From Salticus scenicus (lineage: Eukaryota; Arthropoda; Arachnida; Araneae; Salticidae): a DNA stretch of 64,000 nucleotides. A model generated the notes under the pieces. The model had not been told where the DNA came from. It made no database searches and saw nothing but the letters and a program-made list of their open reading frames with translations. The stretch is taken from positions 201,241,120-201,305,119 of the forward strand of contig OZ005661.1 of NCBI GenBank assembly GCA_963930645.1, given 5' to 3'. This document shows, piece after piece, positions 45,360-56,452 of the stretch; within the stretch, counting starts at the first letter, position 1; each line of letters starts with the position of its first letter. The position numbers were made by a program, and so were the translations under genes.

Positions 45360-47190
45360 TTTAGGATCCTGACCCCCCACTAAGACAGGATTTTACGAAA
45401 TATACCCGTACCCCCCGCCCCAGGGGGGGGAGAAGGCAAAAAGACCTTAATAAGCATAACTCGGCTCCAAATTACTTCACGGCGAAGAAATTACAGATCG
45501 GGAGACTAGACTGGTGTACAAATAAATCTTTTTCTGCGACTTTGGAATTTTGGATGTTTAAAGGTGGGGGGAGGAGATAAAAACGATTTTCGGAGTCAAA
45601 TTTAGCAAAATATGGATTTTCGAGTGAAACTCTACCAATAATTGCACAAAGATATAAAAAACTGCTGAGCGTCATCCTAAGGATATTTACAAAATCTCAT
45701 TTTTTGTTCTTTGCGATTTTTGATTTTGGGAGGGGGGGGGGGACTTCGAGGGGGCAAATTCGAGCCCCCCTTTCAGCGCTAAATTTGTCCAGGGAAATCT
45801 GTAGGAGCTCAGGTCACAAATTTTAGTGTTTGGCTTATTTACGTGTATCCAACACTCATTGTAGCGGGATTTTGCGAAATTTTTCCCCTGTCACCCCCTT
45901 GTGGGTAGGAGGGCAATAAACACGTTTCTAATAATGACTTTGCTTCAAATTATCTCAGTAAGTTAATTCTTATGTGTGGGCTATTTATGCGTTCCCAATA
46001 CTATAAAGGTTTTTTTCGAAATTTTCCCCTCCCCCCTCCTTTAAGGGTGGGGGAGAGGGTGTGTGTGAATAACACACTTTTAAGAGTGACTCTGCTCCCA
46101 GTTAACTTAAAATAGCGATTTTTTGATATGCCAATTGGTAATGCGAACTCAAGAAACACCCTACAAAGGGAATTTATCAAATTTCACCCTGTAACCCCTG
46201 GGGATGAGGGTGGAGGGGGGGGGCAGAAAACATATTTCCGTGCGCATCTTTGCTCTGAACTATCTTAAGAAGGCAACTTTTTATGTACGGGCTGGTTATG
46301 CTTTCCCAGTACAGATTATAAAGGAATTTTGCAAAATTTCCCCCTTCCCCATCAAAAGCGGGAGGGGGGGGTCAAAAACACGTTTTTAAGAGTAACTTTG
46401 TCCAAATTATCTCAGGAAAACGATTTTTTGATATGTGGATTGGTTATACGTACTCAACACACACACTACAAAGGATTTTTTTGAAATTCTATCTTACTCC
46501 CCTCACTTGGAGGTTGGGTGAGGGGGCAAAAACAAATTTTCATACGTAACTCTGTTCCAAATTATCGTAGAATGGAAATTATGTTTGGGCTGCTTATGCT
46601 TAACACACACTACAAAGGGATTTTGTGAAATTTCCTTCTACCGTCCCTTGGGAGGTGGGGGCAAAAACATGTATCCATGCGTATTTATATACTAAATTAT
46701 CTTAGGAAGGAGATTTTTTATGTGTGGATCGGTTATATGTATCTAGGTGATAGTATAAAGGGATTTTGCGAATGTTTCACCCCTTTCCCTACTTTAAGAG
46801 CGGAGGGGGGGTGAAAAACATAACTCTGATTCAAGGGTTTTAAAACATACCTCTGATGCAAATAATGTTAGGATCTCAATTTTTTTACGTGTCGGTTAGG
46901 TATGCTTATGCAATGTGTACTAAAAAGGGATTTTGCGAAATACCCACTCCCCTCCCTTTTCTGGTGCGGGCGGGGAAAAAAAAGAGCACATATTTAAGCT
47001 TAAATATGCTTCAAATTACCTTAGAATTAAGAATTTTTTTGTGTGGGTGTTGATTAAGTTTCTAGAGTATGCACTTTGATAGGATTTTGCAAAACATTAA
47101 CTTTACCCGCGAGGGAGGGGAGTAAAAAGTAGGTAAGTCGCTGCAGAAGACATTGAGGCTCCAGACTCCACGTGTGGGGAGAGGGAACTA
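45360..47190. repeat. G-tract tandem array, about ten ~150-bp units
   Basis: The phrase GGATTTTGCGAAAT (variants) recurs at about 45866, 46008, 46165, 46320, 46470, 46615, 46757, 46925 and 47077, 142-168 bp apart. Each is followed by a C-rich then G-rich tract and by AACTCTG(C/T)(T)CCAAATTA. The G runs mostly pair with neighbouring C runs. Small open frames inside are not conserved between units. Confidence 0.85.
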
Positions 47191-47457
47191 AATAATAATA
47201 ATAATAATAAACAGAAGAAAACAAAACTGAAATTTTCCAGTCATTTTATCTATATGATTTCTTTTTACTTTCTTTTTTTCTTTTTCTTTGAAAATCATAT
47301 TAGATGTGTAGGTACTACCACAGATAAATTCTGTGCGCGGGAAATGCTAGTGGCTCATTGTATAAAGTTTATTGAATTATTTAAAAACGAGAATATATGT
47401 TTTAGAATTGTGCTACATCATTTCTGTTACTCTGGAAATAGCGGTTTTAGCATTTAC

Positions 47458-47495
<38 letters not shown>

Positions 47496-47771
47496 CATGT
47501 CAGTTCATTATACAAAAAATTCCAGATTGGAAGAAAAGTACTCAAATATCCAATCATAATTCTGTTTTTGTGTCATTGACTGAATAATCCAATGAGCATT
47601 CGCGCGTAAAACGGAAAGCCCGCGCTGGATTCCCGGCTCTGGTACTTTTCACATAGTTGGTAAAAATAAGCCTTTCACTCCAATCTGTCAGGAATGTATA
47701 AAAGCGTCCGATAACTATTAAATATTCGAAATCACCTCGTTTTTTTTTTTTTTTTTTTTTTTTTGTTCATT

Positions 47772-47813
<42 letters not shown>

Positions 47814-47820
47814 TTTCATT
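47191..47820. repeat. Block A copy 3, middle part with long poly(T)/poly(A) pair
   Basis: Matches 4436-4715 and 32030-32480, including the decayed tRNA-like segment (47595-47642). A T run (47739-47764) and an A run (47769-47811) flank GTTCATTGC, giving a long potential A-T hairpin; the same spot is far shorter in the other copies. The two overlapping frames at 47254-47587 read poly(T) as poly-Phe and are not genes. Confidence 0.65.
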
Positions 47821-50021
47821 ACTAGTCGTTGGTGAGAACTCTTATTTTAAATGAGTTTATAAATATTTAAAAATTGGTTTAATTTTTACAAAGTATCAAA
47901 TTTTTAATAGGTCATTTATATACCGGGTAATTTTTAAGTAGCGTTTCACTTTGTAAAGTAATCGCAAAATTATTCATTGCTCACTAAGTCTATGCATAAT
48001 ATTGATCATATAAATCAATAGGCCGGTAAAAGGCTGTGCGGTTAGTTTATAATCTAGTGAAACGCAATATGAATTCAATGACAGAAAGAAAGTTGTTTTG
48101 AGTTAGTTCATCGGTAGGATCGAAATTTTAGGCCGTGACATAACTCGAAAAATTTTCACATTTGTCTGTTATTTCTGCACGCATTTAACTATTTCCACAA
48201 AGATTTACATGGAAGGGGTTAAGACTCCTATATGATAAGAGCTGGCGCGGTGTCCGCCATTTTCTATCCCGTCTGGGAAAGTGTTGGCGGTAGAAAAAGC
48301 TAGGTTACCTGATTTGCGTTATTATCGCCTTTAAACTTCTATACAGATCAAGTGAGCTAGAGCTTCGTATCAGGAAACAAACAAGTGCAATTTTAAGAAC
48401 CTCGCCAACATTCTCAAAACTGCAACCCTTCACGTTAAAAGAAATGTAATATTAAAGTTAATTTTAAAAGAATTTAAAACAATAACTTAAAAAAACTGTA
48501 CATTCATATTAAATTTGTCAAACAACTTTGAAAATAAAATGAAATAATTTGAAAATAAGGGAAATCTTACTCTACAAAGTTGTGCTTCTGCTCCGGGTAT
48601 CCACGAGTTACAACTGCAATTTATAATCCACTTTTTCCTTCTTTCTGGATTAGAAGAAAATATAAACAGGCGGTGCCCATTTCTGGAGTTATTCGTGTAA
48701 TTTATTGCAGAAAAACCACCAATAATAAATAGTCAGCCGGTCTTGTGGGATAGAAAATGGCGGATGCGTCAGCCTGTCTATGTAGGAGTTCTAGGTGGGG
48801 TGGAGACAAGTAATCCTTCCTTTGTCACGCAGTTGATTTAATCGGTGCCATGCGGTGTTAAATGCTACAAAATTAGAAATTTTAAAAAAACGTTTACAAT
48901 AACATTTAAAATTTAGCAGATATTGAATATTTTTTCAGCATTTGATTACAAAATTATGTTGCAGTTAATAACCTTCTGAAAATATTGGTGAATTGTAACT
49001 TCTTTTCATGTAATAAGTTTGATTATTGAAAATGAATAAAACGCCCTTTGATATTTAACTGAAATTTCCTTTGCCGCAAATACGTTTTCAAAATAAATTT
49101 TATGAATTTAACGTGCCGCAAAGAACTTTTATTTCAGTTCATTGACATTTTTATGAATTTGAAAATATCTATAAATAGTTTTTCCTTTTTGGAATTATAC
49201 TTTCATCTAAAGAATGAATTAATGAATTATGAAGGAATCAATGAATTTATGAAAAAATTAAATAACAGAATTTAAATAATTATATTTAACAGTAACAAAA
49301 AAAAAAAAAAAAAAAAGAAAGAAAGACAGAAAAAAGAATAATAAGGATGTAAAAGAATAATTACTTCATCTTCTGTTTGTACATGATCATGTACATTTTC
49401 TGTTTGTACATTTGATACAAGAATTTCTTTCTTTGTACATGATGAACACATACTGTGTGAAAGTGTAAGATTTTCTCATTATATGTTTACATGTAGATAA
49501 AAAATTTCTCTCCAATAACGTGTTATTGTCTTTAGCACGGTATTAATTTCCACAGCGATAATTAAATACAATAAAAACTATTAAAAATGTTTACACCGTA
49601 CGCTTATTTTCATACAATGCATCTTTATTTGGGATAAATTGTCTTTAGCAGTGAAGTTTCACATATAATACAATAGTACGTATAAAAAATAGAGATAACC
49701 GTTTCTGAGTAACTGTGTTGTGTATGCAAACTACTACTATTACTTTTAACCTCACGTGAATTTCATAGGTAATAACTCAGTTTAAATGGTGAAGAATTAG
49801 TGAATTGCTTGATATTAAGTGTCAGTTAAAATGAAACAGTTCAATGACACAATGTATAATATTCACGAAAATAATTATAGTATACCGTACAAATGTGAAA
49901 AATTTAAAGATTAATGAAGTGAAAAGTCAGTAATTTTGTGATTCAAATCTCAGAGTACAGAATTCATTTTTAAAGATCACCTATTTTTATGCGTTAGTCA
50001 TAGTATACTTCATCGGCAATT
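47821..50021 (+). promoter_or_regulatory. Duplicated 5' flank ahead of the truncated IR copy
   Basis: Third copy of the IR upstream block, conserved to the ATG at 50022, but carrying a 566-bp inserted element (48224-48789) that is absent at 8118, 34075 and 37195. Confidence 0.6.
48224..48789. mobile_element. TIR-bearing MITE, 566 bp
   Basis: The left end ACTCCTATAT and the right end (reverse strand) ACTCCTACAT lead into an almost identical inner arm, TCCGCCATTTTCTATCCC (48248-48266 and 48749-48766). The three other block copies run through the site without it. The flanks GGGGTTAAG and GGGGTGGAG look like an imperfect 9-bp duplication, which would suit a Mutator-like origin, but four bases intervene on the right. 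The interior is AT-rich with no protein. Confidence 0.65.
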
Positions 50022-50198
50022 ATGGAAACTCGTGAAAGAGTAAGGATCGGTATTAAGGATGACCCGGGCGCAACGCATCTCAGAGATTATAGAGACCAGC
50101 TTAATTATTACGTATTAAATGCTTTCCGTATGATGAAAACACTTGGACATAGCGACACACATTGTGGATTATTTTTAATCATTCATTGTGATATTTAA
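50022..50198 (+). pseudogene. Truncated ionotropic-receptor copy (N-terminus only)
   Basis: 58 codons: METRERVRIGIKDDPGATHL, then RDYRDQLNYYVLNAF. After this the homology fades (a TLGH matches the TLGQ of the intact genes) and a stop follows at 50196. The start region and the whole upstream flank match the intact genes; the remaining 85 percent of the receptor is replaced by unrelated repeat DNA with H3-like phrases near 50390. It could still be transcribed from the duplicated promoter, but it encodes no channel. Confidence 0.8.
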
Positions 50199-51363
50199 AA
50201 TATACATACATGTAATAGGATCAGACAGCATATAATTTGTTTATATGCAGAAGTACGCTCGAGAGGAGAGAGAAGAAGCCCCCCCTCTCCCTCGACCGAT
50301 GAAATTTTGAACGTGAGTATTTTTGTTAAGAACTCATCATTGTCGGTTAAAGAGTTGAATAAAGGGTCGTAAAGGAAATAAAGGGTTGAACCAAAGATCT
50401 GTGATCATTTGAAACAAAGTTATCAATTTCTTTTTTTTTCTTTTTTAATGAAAAACGTGAAAAAAGTGGATACGAGTAACATTTAAAAAGGTATTGCCTG
50501 CAGGGAATAAAATCGACATTCTTTCGATATTCAGCGTTATGTTTCTTTGACTTTCATTATACAAAATAATTTTTATAAATAATATGCAATGGTAGTTTGC
50601 AGAAGAAAACTGTATGATGACCCCTACATGTTATTTTTAAGTAAAAAAGTTATGATTATGGAACAGTAAGAGCCAAATTACTTACGGAAATCAACTGATT
50701 AACTGAAATAACATGCGATTCAAGAATGTTGCTCAAAAATGAACATCACGCAATCTTCTGTAAATTTCATCAGTACGTTAAAATGCCAGATTATCATTCA
50801 AATGAAATCAGTATTCCATGAATAGAGAAAAACATTTGACTGAACATGGATGATTTTGAATTTGAAAAATATATTATCTACTAAAATTAAAAAAGTTACA
50901 TGTGTGTAATTCTTGTTATTTTCAAAACAACAAGCGAATATACGGAGCTCTTTATATTTAAATATGTGAAAAATAATTAAATTTGCCAGTATTTCTTGCG
51001 TGCTTTTATATCCTTGATAAATATTACGTTTTAAAGATTGCATTTACATAATTATAAACATATGTGAAACAACAAAGGGTAAAACATACTATAATGTATA
51101 TTTTGGTTTAAAAGAAAAATCATTGCATATATAAAGAAATTAGCATATACTTATTATTAAAATAAGGGTTTTACATTGTCTTTAGTAACTGGTTTCATGA
51201 CTATTATTCTGGAATTATTTCGTAATAACAATTTTGAAAAATACAAAAATCTAGTACTAGTTTAAATTAAAAATTATGTAATAATAGGAAGAAGAAAAAA
51301 ACTCCTTCTGCAATCTATTCCCGTCAAACTAAATAAATAGGAAAATAAATAAAAAATACACTA
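50199..51363. other. Spacer, no gene seen
   Basis: 50370-50440 resembles the interior of the H3 family (GGTTGAACCAAAGATCTGTG). The remainder is AT-rich. The minus-strand frame at 50798-51043 has no domain. Confidence 0.4.
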
Positions 51364-51371
51364 GATGTACA

Positions 51372-51658
51372 CAGAGCCTGATTAAGGGGGAAGCACACAT
51401 TATTTATACTTAAACCGTTATTTTTTAACAAATACTTTCCTCCTATAATAAACAGAAAATTCTCATTAAAAATTATTTTAAAAGAATTCTGGTGTCTAAT
51501 AACGGTGAGTAAATTGGATTGTTTTACACCGTTAATTTTTTATAAAAAATATTTCCTCGTCAAAGCGTGAAATTTCTATGACATGAAGCAAAAAATAATT
51601 GTAAAAATATTCCGGTGAGAGCGGAGATAATGTGTGCTTCCCCCTTAATCAGGCTCTG
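51372..51658. mobile_element. hAT-type MITE with perfect 8-bp target duplication
   Basis: The termini CAGAGCCTGATTAAGG and, inverted, CCTTAATCAGGCTCTG extend as perfect arms for over 30 bp through GGGGGAAGCACACATTAT. The identical octamer GATGTACA flanks both sides (51364-51371 and 51659-51666). An 8-bp duplication with CAG-starting repeats is the hAT signature. No transposase. The near-perfect arms suggest a fairly recent insertion. Confidence 0.85.
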
Positions 51659-51729
51659 GATGTACAAAACGTTAAACAGGGGTATGCATTGCATACCCCT
51701 ATGCAATATATATATATAAATTCAATTAA

Positions 51730-52690
51730 ATTTAAAATTTCCACTTTTTTTCTATTATAACACACAAGGTATTAGACCCAGTGCAAAGCCATTTTTAGGA
51801 AACTTGGCATACTGCAATGAGAATGCAAAACGAAAAATGAACATTTTTACTAAATAATTAGCCTTTTAAAAAATTTCATTTGTATAATTTAATAGCCAAA
51901 AGTATTGAGCAACTTATATGAAAACCTCAAACAAATATCGTGTCATTTCAAAAAGTTATGAGAGATAGAATGAACAAAATTTTAATTCTTCTTCTTCCAA
52001 AAAAAAAAAAAAAAATAAAAGCAAGATGATAGGGGAGGTACCAATATTTATTTACAATCAGTGAACACAGCATTACCATGAAGCATTGATTGAACCAAAA
52101 TTAAATTGTTAGTAAAACCCTTACAGTTTACCTTTTATTTTGAGAGAACTGAAATTCTGTTCATTTTATTTCTCTTAACTTTTTGAATTTACATGATATT
52201 TGTTTAGGACTTTCATTAAATTGCTGAATGCTTTTGGCTATTAACCCTCGCTTTCCCAAGAGGGGGTCATTTTGACCCCATTTTGAAGTCGAAATTAAGT
52301 TAAGCCCGCCTCATTCAAAAAGTGCGCTAATTCGCCGCAGATAGCAAAAGTAACCAGTGGAATGTCTCAACTTGTAAACGATACAAAAATTTGCGGTGCT
52401 GGTGATTTTAGTCAAACGTGCCAAGCGGAACCTGAAAGCAATTTTTTTTGCAGTAATGCCTTGATCTTTGGAAAACGAGGGTTAAATTACGCTAACGAAA
52501 TTTTTATAAAGCTTACGCATGCGTAGATACATCTTATTTACTAAAAATGCTTATATTTCGTAAGATTTTTAACATTCTGACTGAAGTATGCTGTGTCTAA
52601 TGTAGTAGTATGCCAAATTTCCTAAAAACGTCTCTGTACTGGGTCTAATACCCTACGCGTTATACTAAAAAAGTGCAATTTTTTGCAATT
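51730..52690. mobile_element. Foldback element F, copy 1
   Basis: The left arm (AAGGTATTAGACCCAGTGCA, then TTTTTAGGAAACTTGGCATA) is repeated inverted at 52565-52680 (TATGCCAAATTTCCTAAAAA, then GTACTGGGTCTAATACC). Arms are roughly 110-150 bp. A piggyBac MITE sits inside it. A related copy lies at 61368-61985. Confidence 0.7.
52245..52481. mobile_element. piggyBac-type MITE, 237 bp, TTAA-flanked
   Basis: TTAA at 52241 and 52482 flank CCCTCGCTTTCCCAAGA and the inverted TCTTTGGAAAACGAGGG. Just inside the left end is GGGGTCATTTTGACCCC, a palindrome also typical of piggyBac-derived MITEs. No coding capacity. It is nested in foldback element F. Confidence 0.85.
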
Positions 52691-53583
52691 AAAAGATATA
52701 TATCCACGAATATATGTGGTAGCCTCATAAAAATTAATACAGATAATGAGAAGACCCTGATACAGCCAAATCCCATGCTACAGACAAAAAGTATTTAAAG
52801 CATTACTTTTTACAGGTAGATTCAAAATGTGTTGTCTTTTGTTTAATTTTTTACTAGTATAACTTTTTACTAGTATAACTTTTTACTAGATACAACTTTT
52901 GTGAAATATATGAAGTATAACACATTCTTTACATTACCAATGTTTCAAGGTGTGATATTCCTATAGAACATTTCTAGATATCTAACAAAACGTCTAAATT
53001 CGAAAGTTTCCAAATACCTATTGGTAGATAGTGTATATACATGTATAGTCTTTCCCAAACACTTATTTACCCCAGTAAAATCTATGTTTTAGTAAAATGT
53101 ACATATTACAAATGCCATATTAGAAATATGTTTGTTCAAAGCATATGCAACTTGCATTTAAGGAAATCTTTAGTACAAATAACAATTTGTATTTCAATTA
53201 AGTAATAAAATGAAAATATTAGGTGTCTCAAAAGTTTAAAGAATATAAATTATTAAACAAGAAAAAAAATGCTCACTATAATGTTCTTAATAGTTATAAT
53301 AATATTATAGATTTAAAAAATTAAAGAACACGCTTTTATAGAAATGTGAAGTAAAAAGCACAAAATATCTATCTTAGTATTAAAATTCAGTGTAAGAGAA
53401 AATCGTGTGAGTGACACACCGCAATATTTACATACATTTAAATCTTTAATTAAAATAAATTAGAATTAAACAAAAACCATTTTTAAAAAATCTCCCCTCG
53501 TACGGAAAGTATTTTTTTTACAATATAAATTTTTTGTTTGCTCCCAGAGAAGTTACAAACATACATACAAACATACATACATA
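52691..53583. repeat. AT-rich DNA partly repeated at 62100-62400
   Basis: Phrases such as AACAAAACGTCTAAATTCGAA (52985) and ACAAAATGTTTAAATTCGAA (62286) show that the repeat around element F extends to the right. A (CATA)n run lies at 53560-53583. No gene. Confidence 0.5.
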
Positions 53584-53905
53584 CAGGTGAAGCTAATAAA
53601 AGCGTGTTATAAAGGCTTTCCACTCTGCCTTATGACATCGTATACACAAACATAATTAAAGTTTGTAATATATCTGATACCAATTTGTACCATGCATTTC
53701 CAATGACTGTTTTAAAGACATTCACTGAATAAAATTACTCTCCACTCTCATAAACTTTCCTAAACACAGTTCCCTACACACTCTCAATTAGATTTTGATC
53801 AAAGCTCATTAGCGGCCTTTCAACAACAGTCACAATTTTCCTGCTTAAATAAATTTCTGTTGTATAATCGAGGAACATTTTCATGCTGATATAAGAGTGT
53901 GCCCA
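53584..53905 (-). pseudogene. Tc1-like transposase C-terminal fragment with terminal repeat
   Basis: Minus-strand reading gives HENVPRLYNRNLFKQEN, then VTVVERPLMSFDQNLIESV, a stop where W is expected, GTVFRKVYESGE, SVNVFKTVIGNAWYKLV and SDILQTLI. The order matches the end of Tc1 transposases (QDNAP..., VLEWPxxSPDLNPIENLWG..., ...AW...), with the SPDLNP box decayed. TA then CAGGTGAAGCTAATAAAA at 53582-53601 is a plausible terminal repeat. It belongs to a different Tc1 lineage from 3629 and 43397. It joins the Gypsy gag relic at about 53906. Confidence 0.7.
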
Positions 53906-54226
53906 AATGAAAAGGAGACCTTAAATGTCTCCCTTAAATGTGACCTTAATAGTCTCTGAATATCCGATGTCAGCTCTTGTAAACTTTCACTCGCCTTTTG
54001 GTAACGGGATTGTAACTGGAGACTGCTGTACCTTTTAGAATATTTTTTTCCAAAACGCAGCTCCAGTGCTCTGGTCAGGGCCCTCAAAGTTATGCCGTTC
54101 TTCCATCGCAATAGTTTCTAATATGTCATCTGCATCGCCCCGTAATACTGCTGCTAAATGGACTGTCTTGGCAGTAGCGTCCTAGCTGATAGCTTCATCT
54201 ACGATGGAAAACTGTGACGTATATTA

Positions 54227-55665
54227 AGGGTGGTCCAAAAAACATGATAGAAAGTATTTTAAGTTTCTGATTTCAAATGTATTGAGGCAAATATAATTCT
54301 TCCATATTATAATAGCACATATAGTGACATTTCAGTTGAATACTTAATTACCGGAAATAAAGAATAAGCAATATAGAATCACAAACCTTTTAAGATCGAT
54401 TATATATCGTAAGAAAATTTTATAAGAATAACCGAAGTAATGTCCGCTTTCGACGGGCATGTCGTTCAGAGTTCAAAAAGAAAAAGGACGCTTAGTGAAG
54501 AGATAATTGCGCAGTAAGTTATAGCACTCCAAAGTCGCAGTGATTTTTAAGCCATCAGATGACTGATGTAATGGTCCTAATCTCCCACTGATTTTCATTG
54601 TTTAAATGTTGATGGACAGATATGAATCTACAGGGAGTGTTTAGGATGCAAAAAGAAAGGCGTCGGGACGAAAATCAGCAGTTGTTACTGACGACATCAG
54701 GGAGCCTGCGCGCGCATACTTTGAGGATCAGCCAACCACTTCCACTCGACAGGCGGCCCAACAATTAAGCATATCCAAAACATTATTACAAAGGCTAATG
54801 AAAGCAGTAAGATTGTTTCCATACAAGATCCAAATGTGACAGCCACTAAAGGGGGGGGGGATACTGTGCAGCAAACAATTTCGCAAACCACATAATCGAG
54901 GAACTTAAAAATGGTTCCATCAGTGAATACAAGATCTGTTTCAGTGATGAGACCCATTTTCAGTTGAATGGTTTCGTGAAAAAAAAAAAAAAAAACTGGC
55001 GCCACTGAGGTACGGAAAATCCTCATCTCAGCGCCATCTCTTCACTGCATCCACAAAGGGTCATGGTGTGGTGTGCCATATCGTCGAAGCAGATAATTGG
55101 TCCGATATTTATTGATGGTGTGGTCACAGGAGTGAAGTATCGAGAGTTGCTAGAGTGCCACTTTGGCCCTGATGCGGGCCATCTCAACAGGACACGCCGG
55201 TACTGATTCAAGCCAGATGGGGCTCGTCCCCAAAAGTCTTCTGACGTCTTCACGTGGCTTGAAACGATGTTTGATGAGCGTTTGTTTGCATTGGATGCAG
55301 AGAAATTCACGGGGCACGGGATAGAGTGGACCCTATACAGTCCGGACCCAAATCCGTGCGACTTATTCTTATGGGGTTACATCAAGGTTAGAATCTATAG
55401 GAATAGCCCTGATTCACTGGAGGACCTAAAGTTGGCTGTTAGATGTGAGATTGATGCACTTGATTACAACACACTCCAGCGCATTATGACAGAGTTTCGG
55501 AACCGGCTTTATAACACTATAGTCGGGGACGGTAGACATTTTAAGCATCTTGTATATTAAATGTCATTCATATCTTTATTCAATAAAATATGTTTCATGT
55601 TCTTGCATGTTGTCTTTTTTCCACAATGATCGCTTACTTTCTATCATGTTTTTCGGACCACCCTG
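54227..55665 (+). mobile_element. Mariner-like element inserted in the gag relic
   Basis: The left end AGGGTGGTCCAAAAAACATG and the inverted right end (CATGTTTTTCGGACCACCCT, with G at 55665) form terminal repeats of at least 28 bp with few mismatches. TA follows on the right (55666-55667) and a TA lies on the left. The gag sequence continues on both sides, which proves insertion into the retrotransposon. Confidence 0.85.
54440..55560 (+). pseudogene. Mariner-like transposase, degenerate
   Basis: Starts MSAFDGHVVQSSKRKRTLSE with a stop soon after. In later frames the order is AYFEDQPTTSTRQAAQQLSI, then FSDETHFQLNGFV (first catalytic D), then MVWCAISSKQIIGPIFIDG, FKPDGARP (second D), and SPDPNPCDLFLWGYIK (third D region). 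The last frame is open from 55267 to a stop at 55560. This is the mariner branch with FSDE.HF.LNG and SPDLTPCDFFLWG motifs common in arthropods. Multiple frameshifts, stops, a G run (54849-54858) and an A run (54980-54994) inactivate it. Confidence 0.85.
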
Positions 55666-56407
55666 TACCTGCCAAGAGGATCTGCCATCGTAGGGAAATA
55701 GCTTAATTGATTCTTGATTCTGTATTCTTTTATCTCCACTTTCATCTTCCTGGGGCTGGATGCTAACTTTTCTTCCAGAATCCGGATCTTCATTTACAAT
55801 TCATTTCCTAATATTTCTTCAAGCTTCTCAGATTTCTCTATTACTTCCCTGTTGCGCTCTTCTTCTATTTTTCTTTCAAGATCTTCCTCTGTTCTCTTAA
55901 GTTTGCTTTCTTTCTTTGGAAATCTTCCTTTCAGCTCTTGTTCAAAACTTTCTTTAACTTTCTTTTCAAAACTCTTTTTTATCTTCATAATTTTCTCTTC
56001 AAAGCTCTCTTTAATCTTCATAACACTATTTTCAACCTTCGTAATATTATCTTCTATCTTTATAACTTTATCTTCCACACCCTGTATTACGTTTTCCGTA
56101 TCTGATAATACTCTCTATTACTTCTCTCACTGTTCAAAGTTCTTTCTACATCTCATATTAATTAGATTTAATTTCTTCATTCAACCCAGTTTTCATGTTT
56201 TCCTGAACTGCTTTCATTTCATTTCTTCGCTCAATCCGGTTTCCATCCTTTCCTGTACTGCTTTCATTTCTTTTAATTTTTCACTCAAACTATGCTTTAT
56301 ATCTCTTTGCCTTTCTTTCATTTCACTCATCTGGGCAGCTAACCCTTCGAGAAGTTTCTTTATTTCTTGCTCCATACCTTTAATTAATCCAATTCATAGA
56401 CAACCCC

Positions 56408-56451
56408 CACCACCGTCGAAATACATCTCTAGATGTATTTCGACGGTGGTG
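56408..56451. repeat. Perfect 21-bp inverted repeat in the Gypsy leader
   Basis: Arms 56408-56428 (core CGTCGAAATACATCT) and 56431-56451 separated by two bases. It lies between the primer-binding site and the gag start. It may be a leader RNA hairpin or a template-switch artefact. Confidence 0.8.
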
Positions 56452-56452
56452 C

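Larger units (their letters stand above)
53906..56376 (-). pseudogene. Gypsy-type LTR retrotransposon gag relic, split by mariner
   Basis: The minus-strand ATG at 56376 opens MEQEIKKLLEGLAAQMSEMK, followed by several short Glu/Lys-rich repeats (MKAVQE, METGLSEE units) and a long charged coiled coil (56078-55794). Next is FPYDGRSSWQV, where the mariner is inserted. Beyond it come KTVHLAAVLRGDADDILETI and ALTRALELRFGKKYS, then YQKASESLQELTSDIQRL. These are the capsid-region signatures of arthropod Gypsy gag proteins (the SW..F start, the A..LRG.A..VL helix, LE.RFG, ESLQ.LA.DI.RL). Frameshifts and stops are present, and the zinc knuckle and pol are missing. The + strand frame at 55714-56466 is only its antisense. 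Confidence 0.8.
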
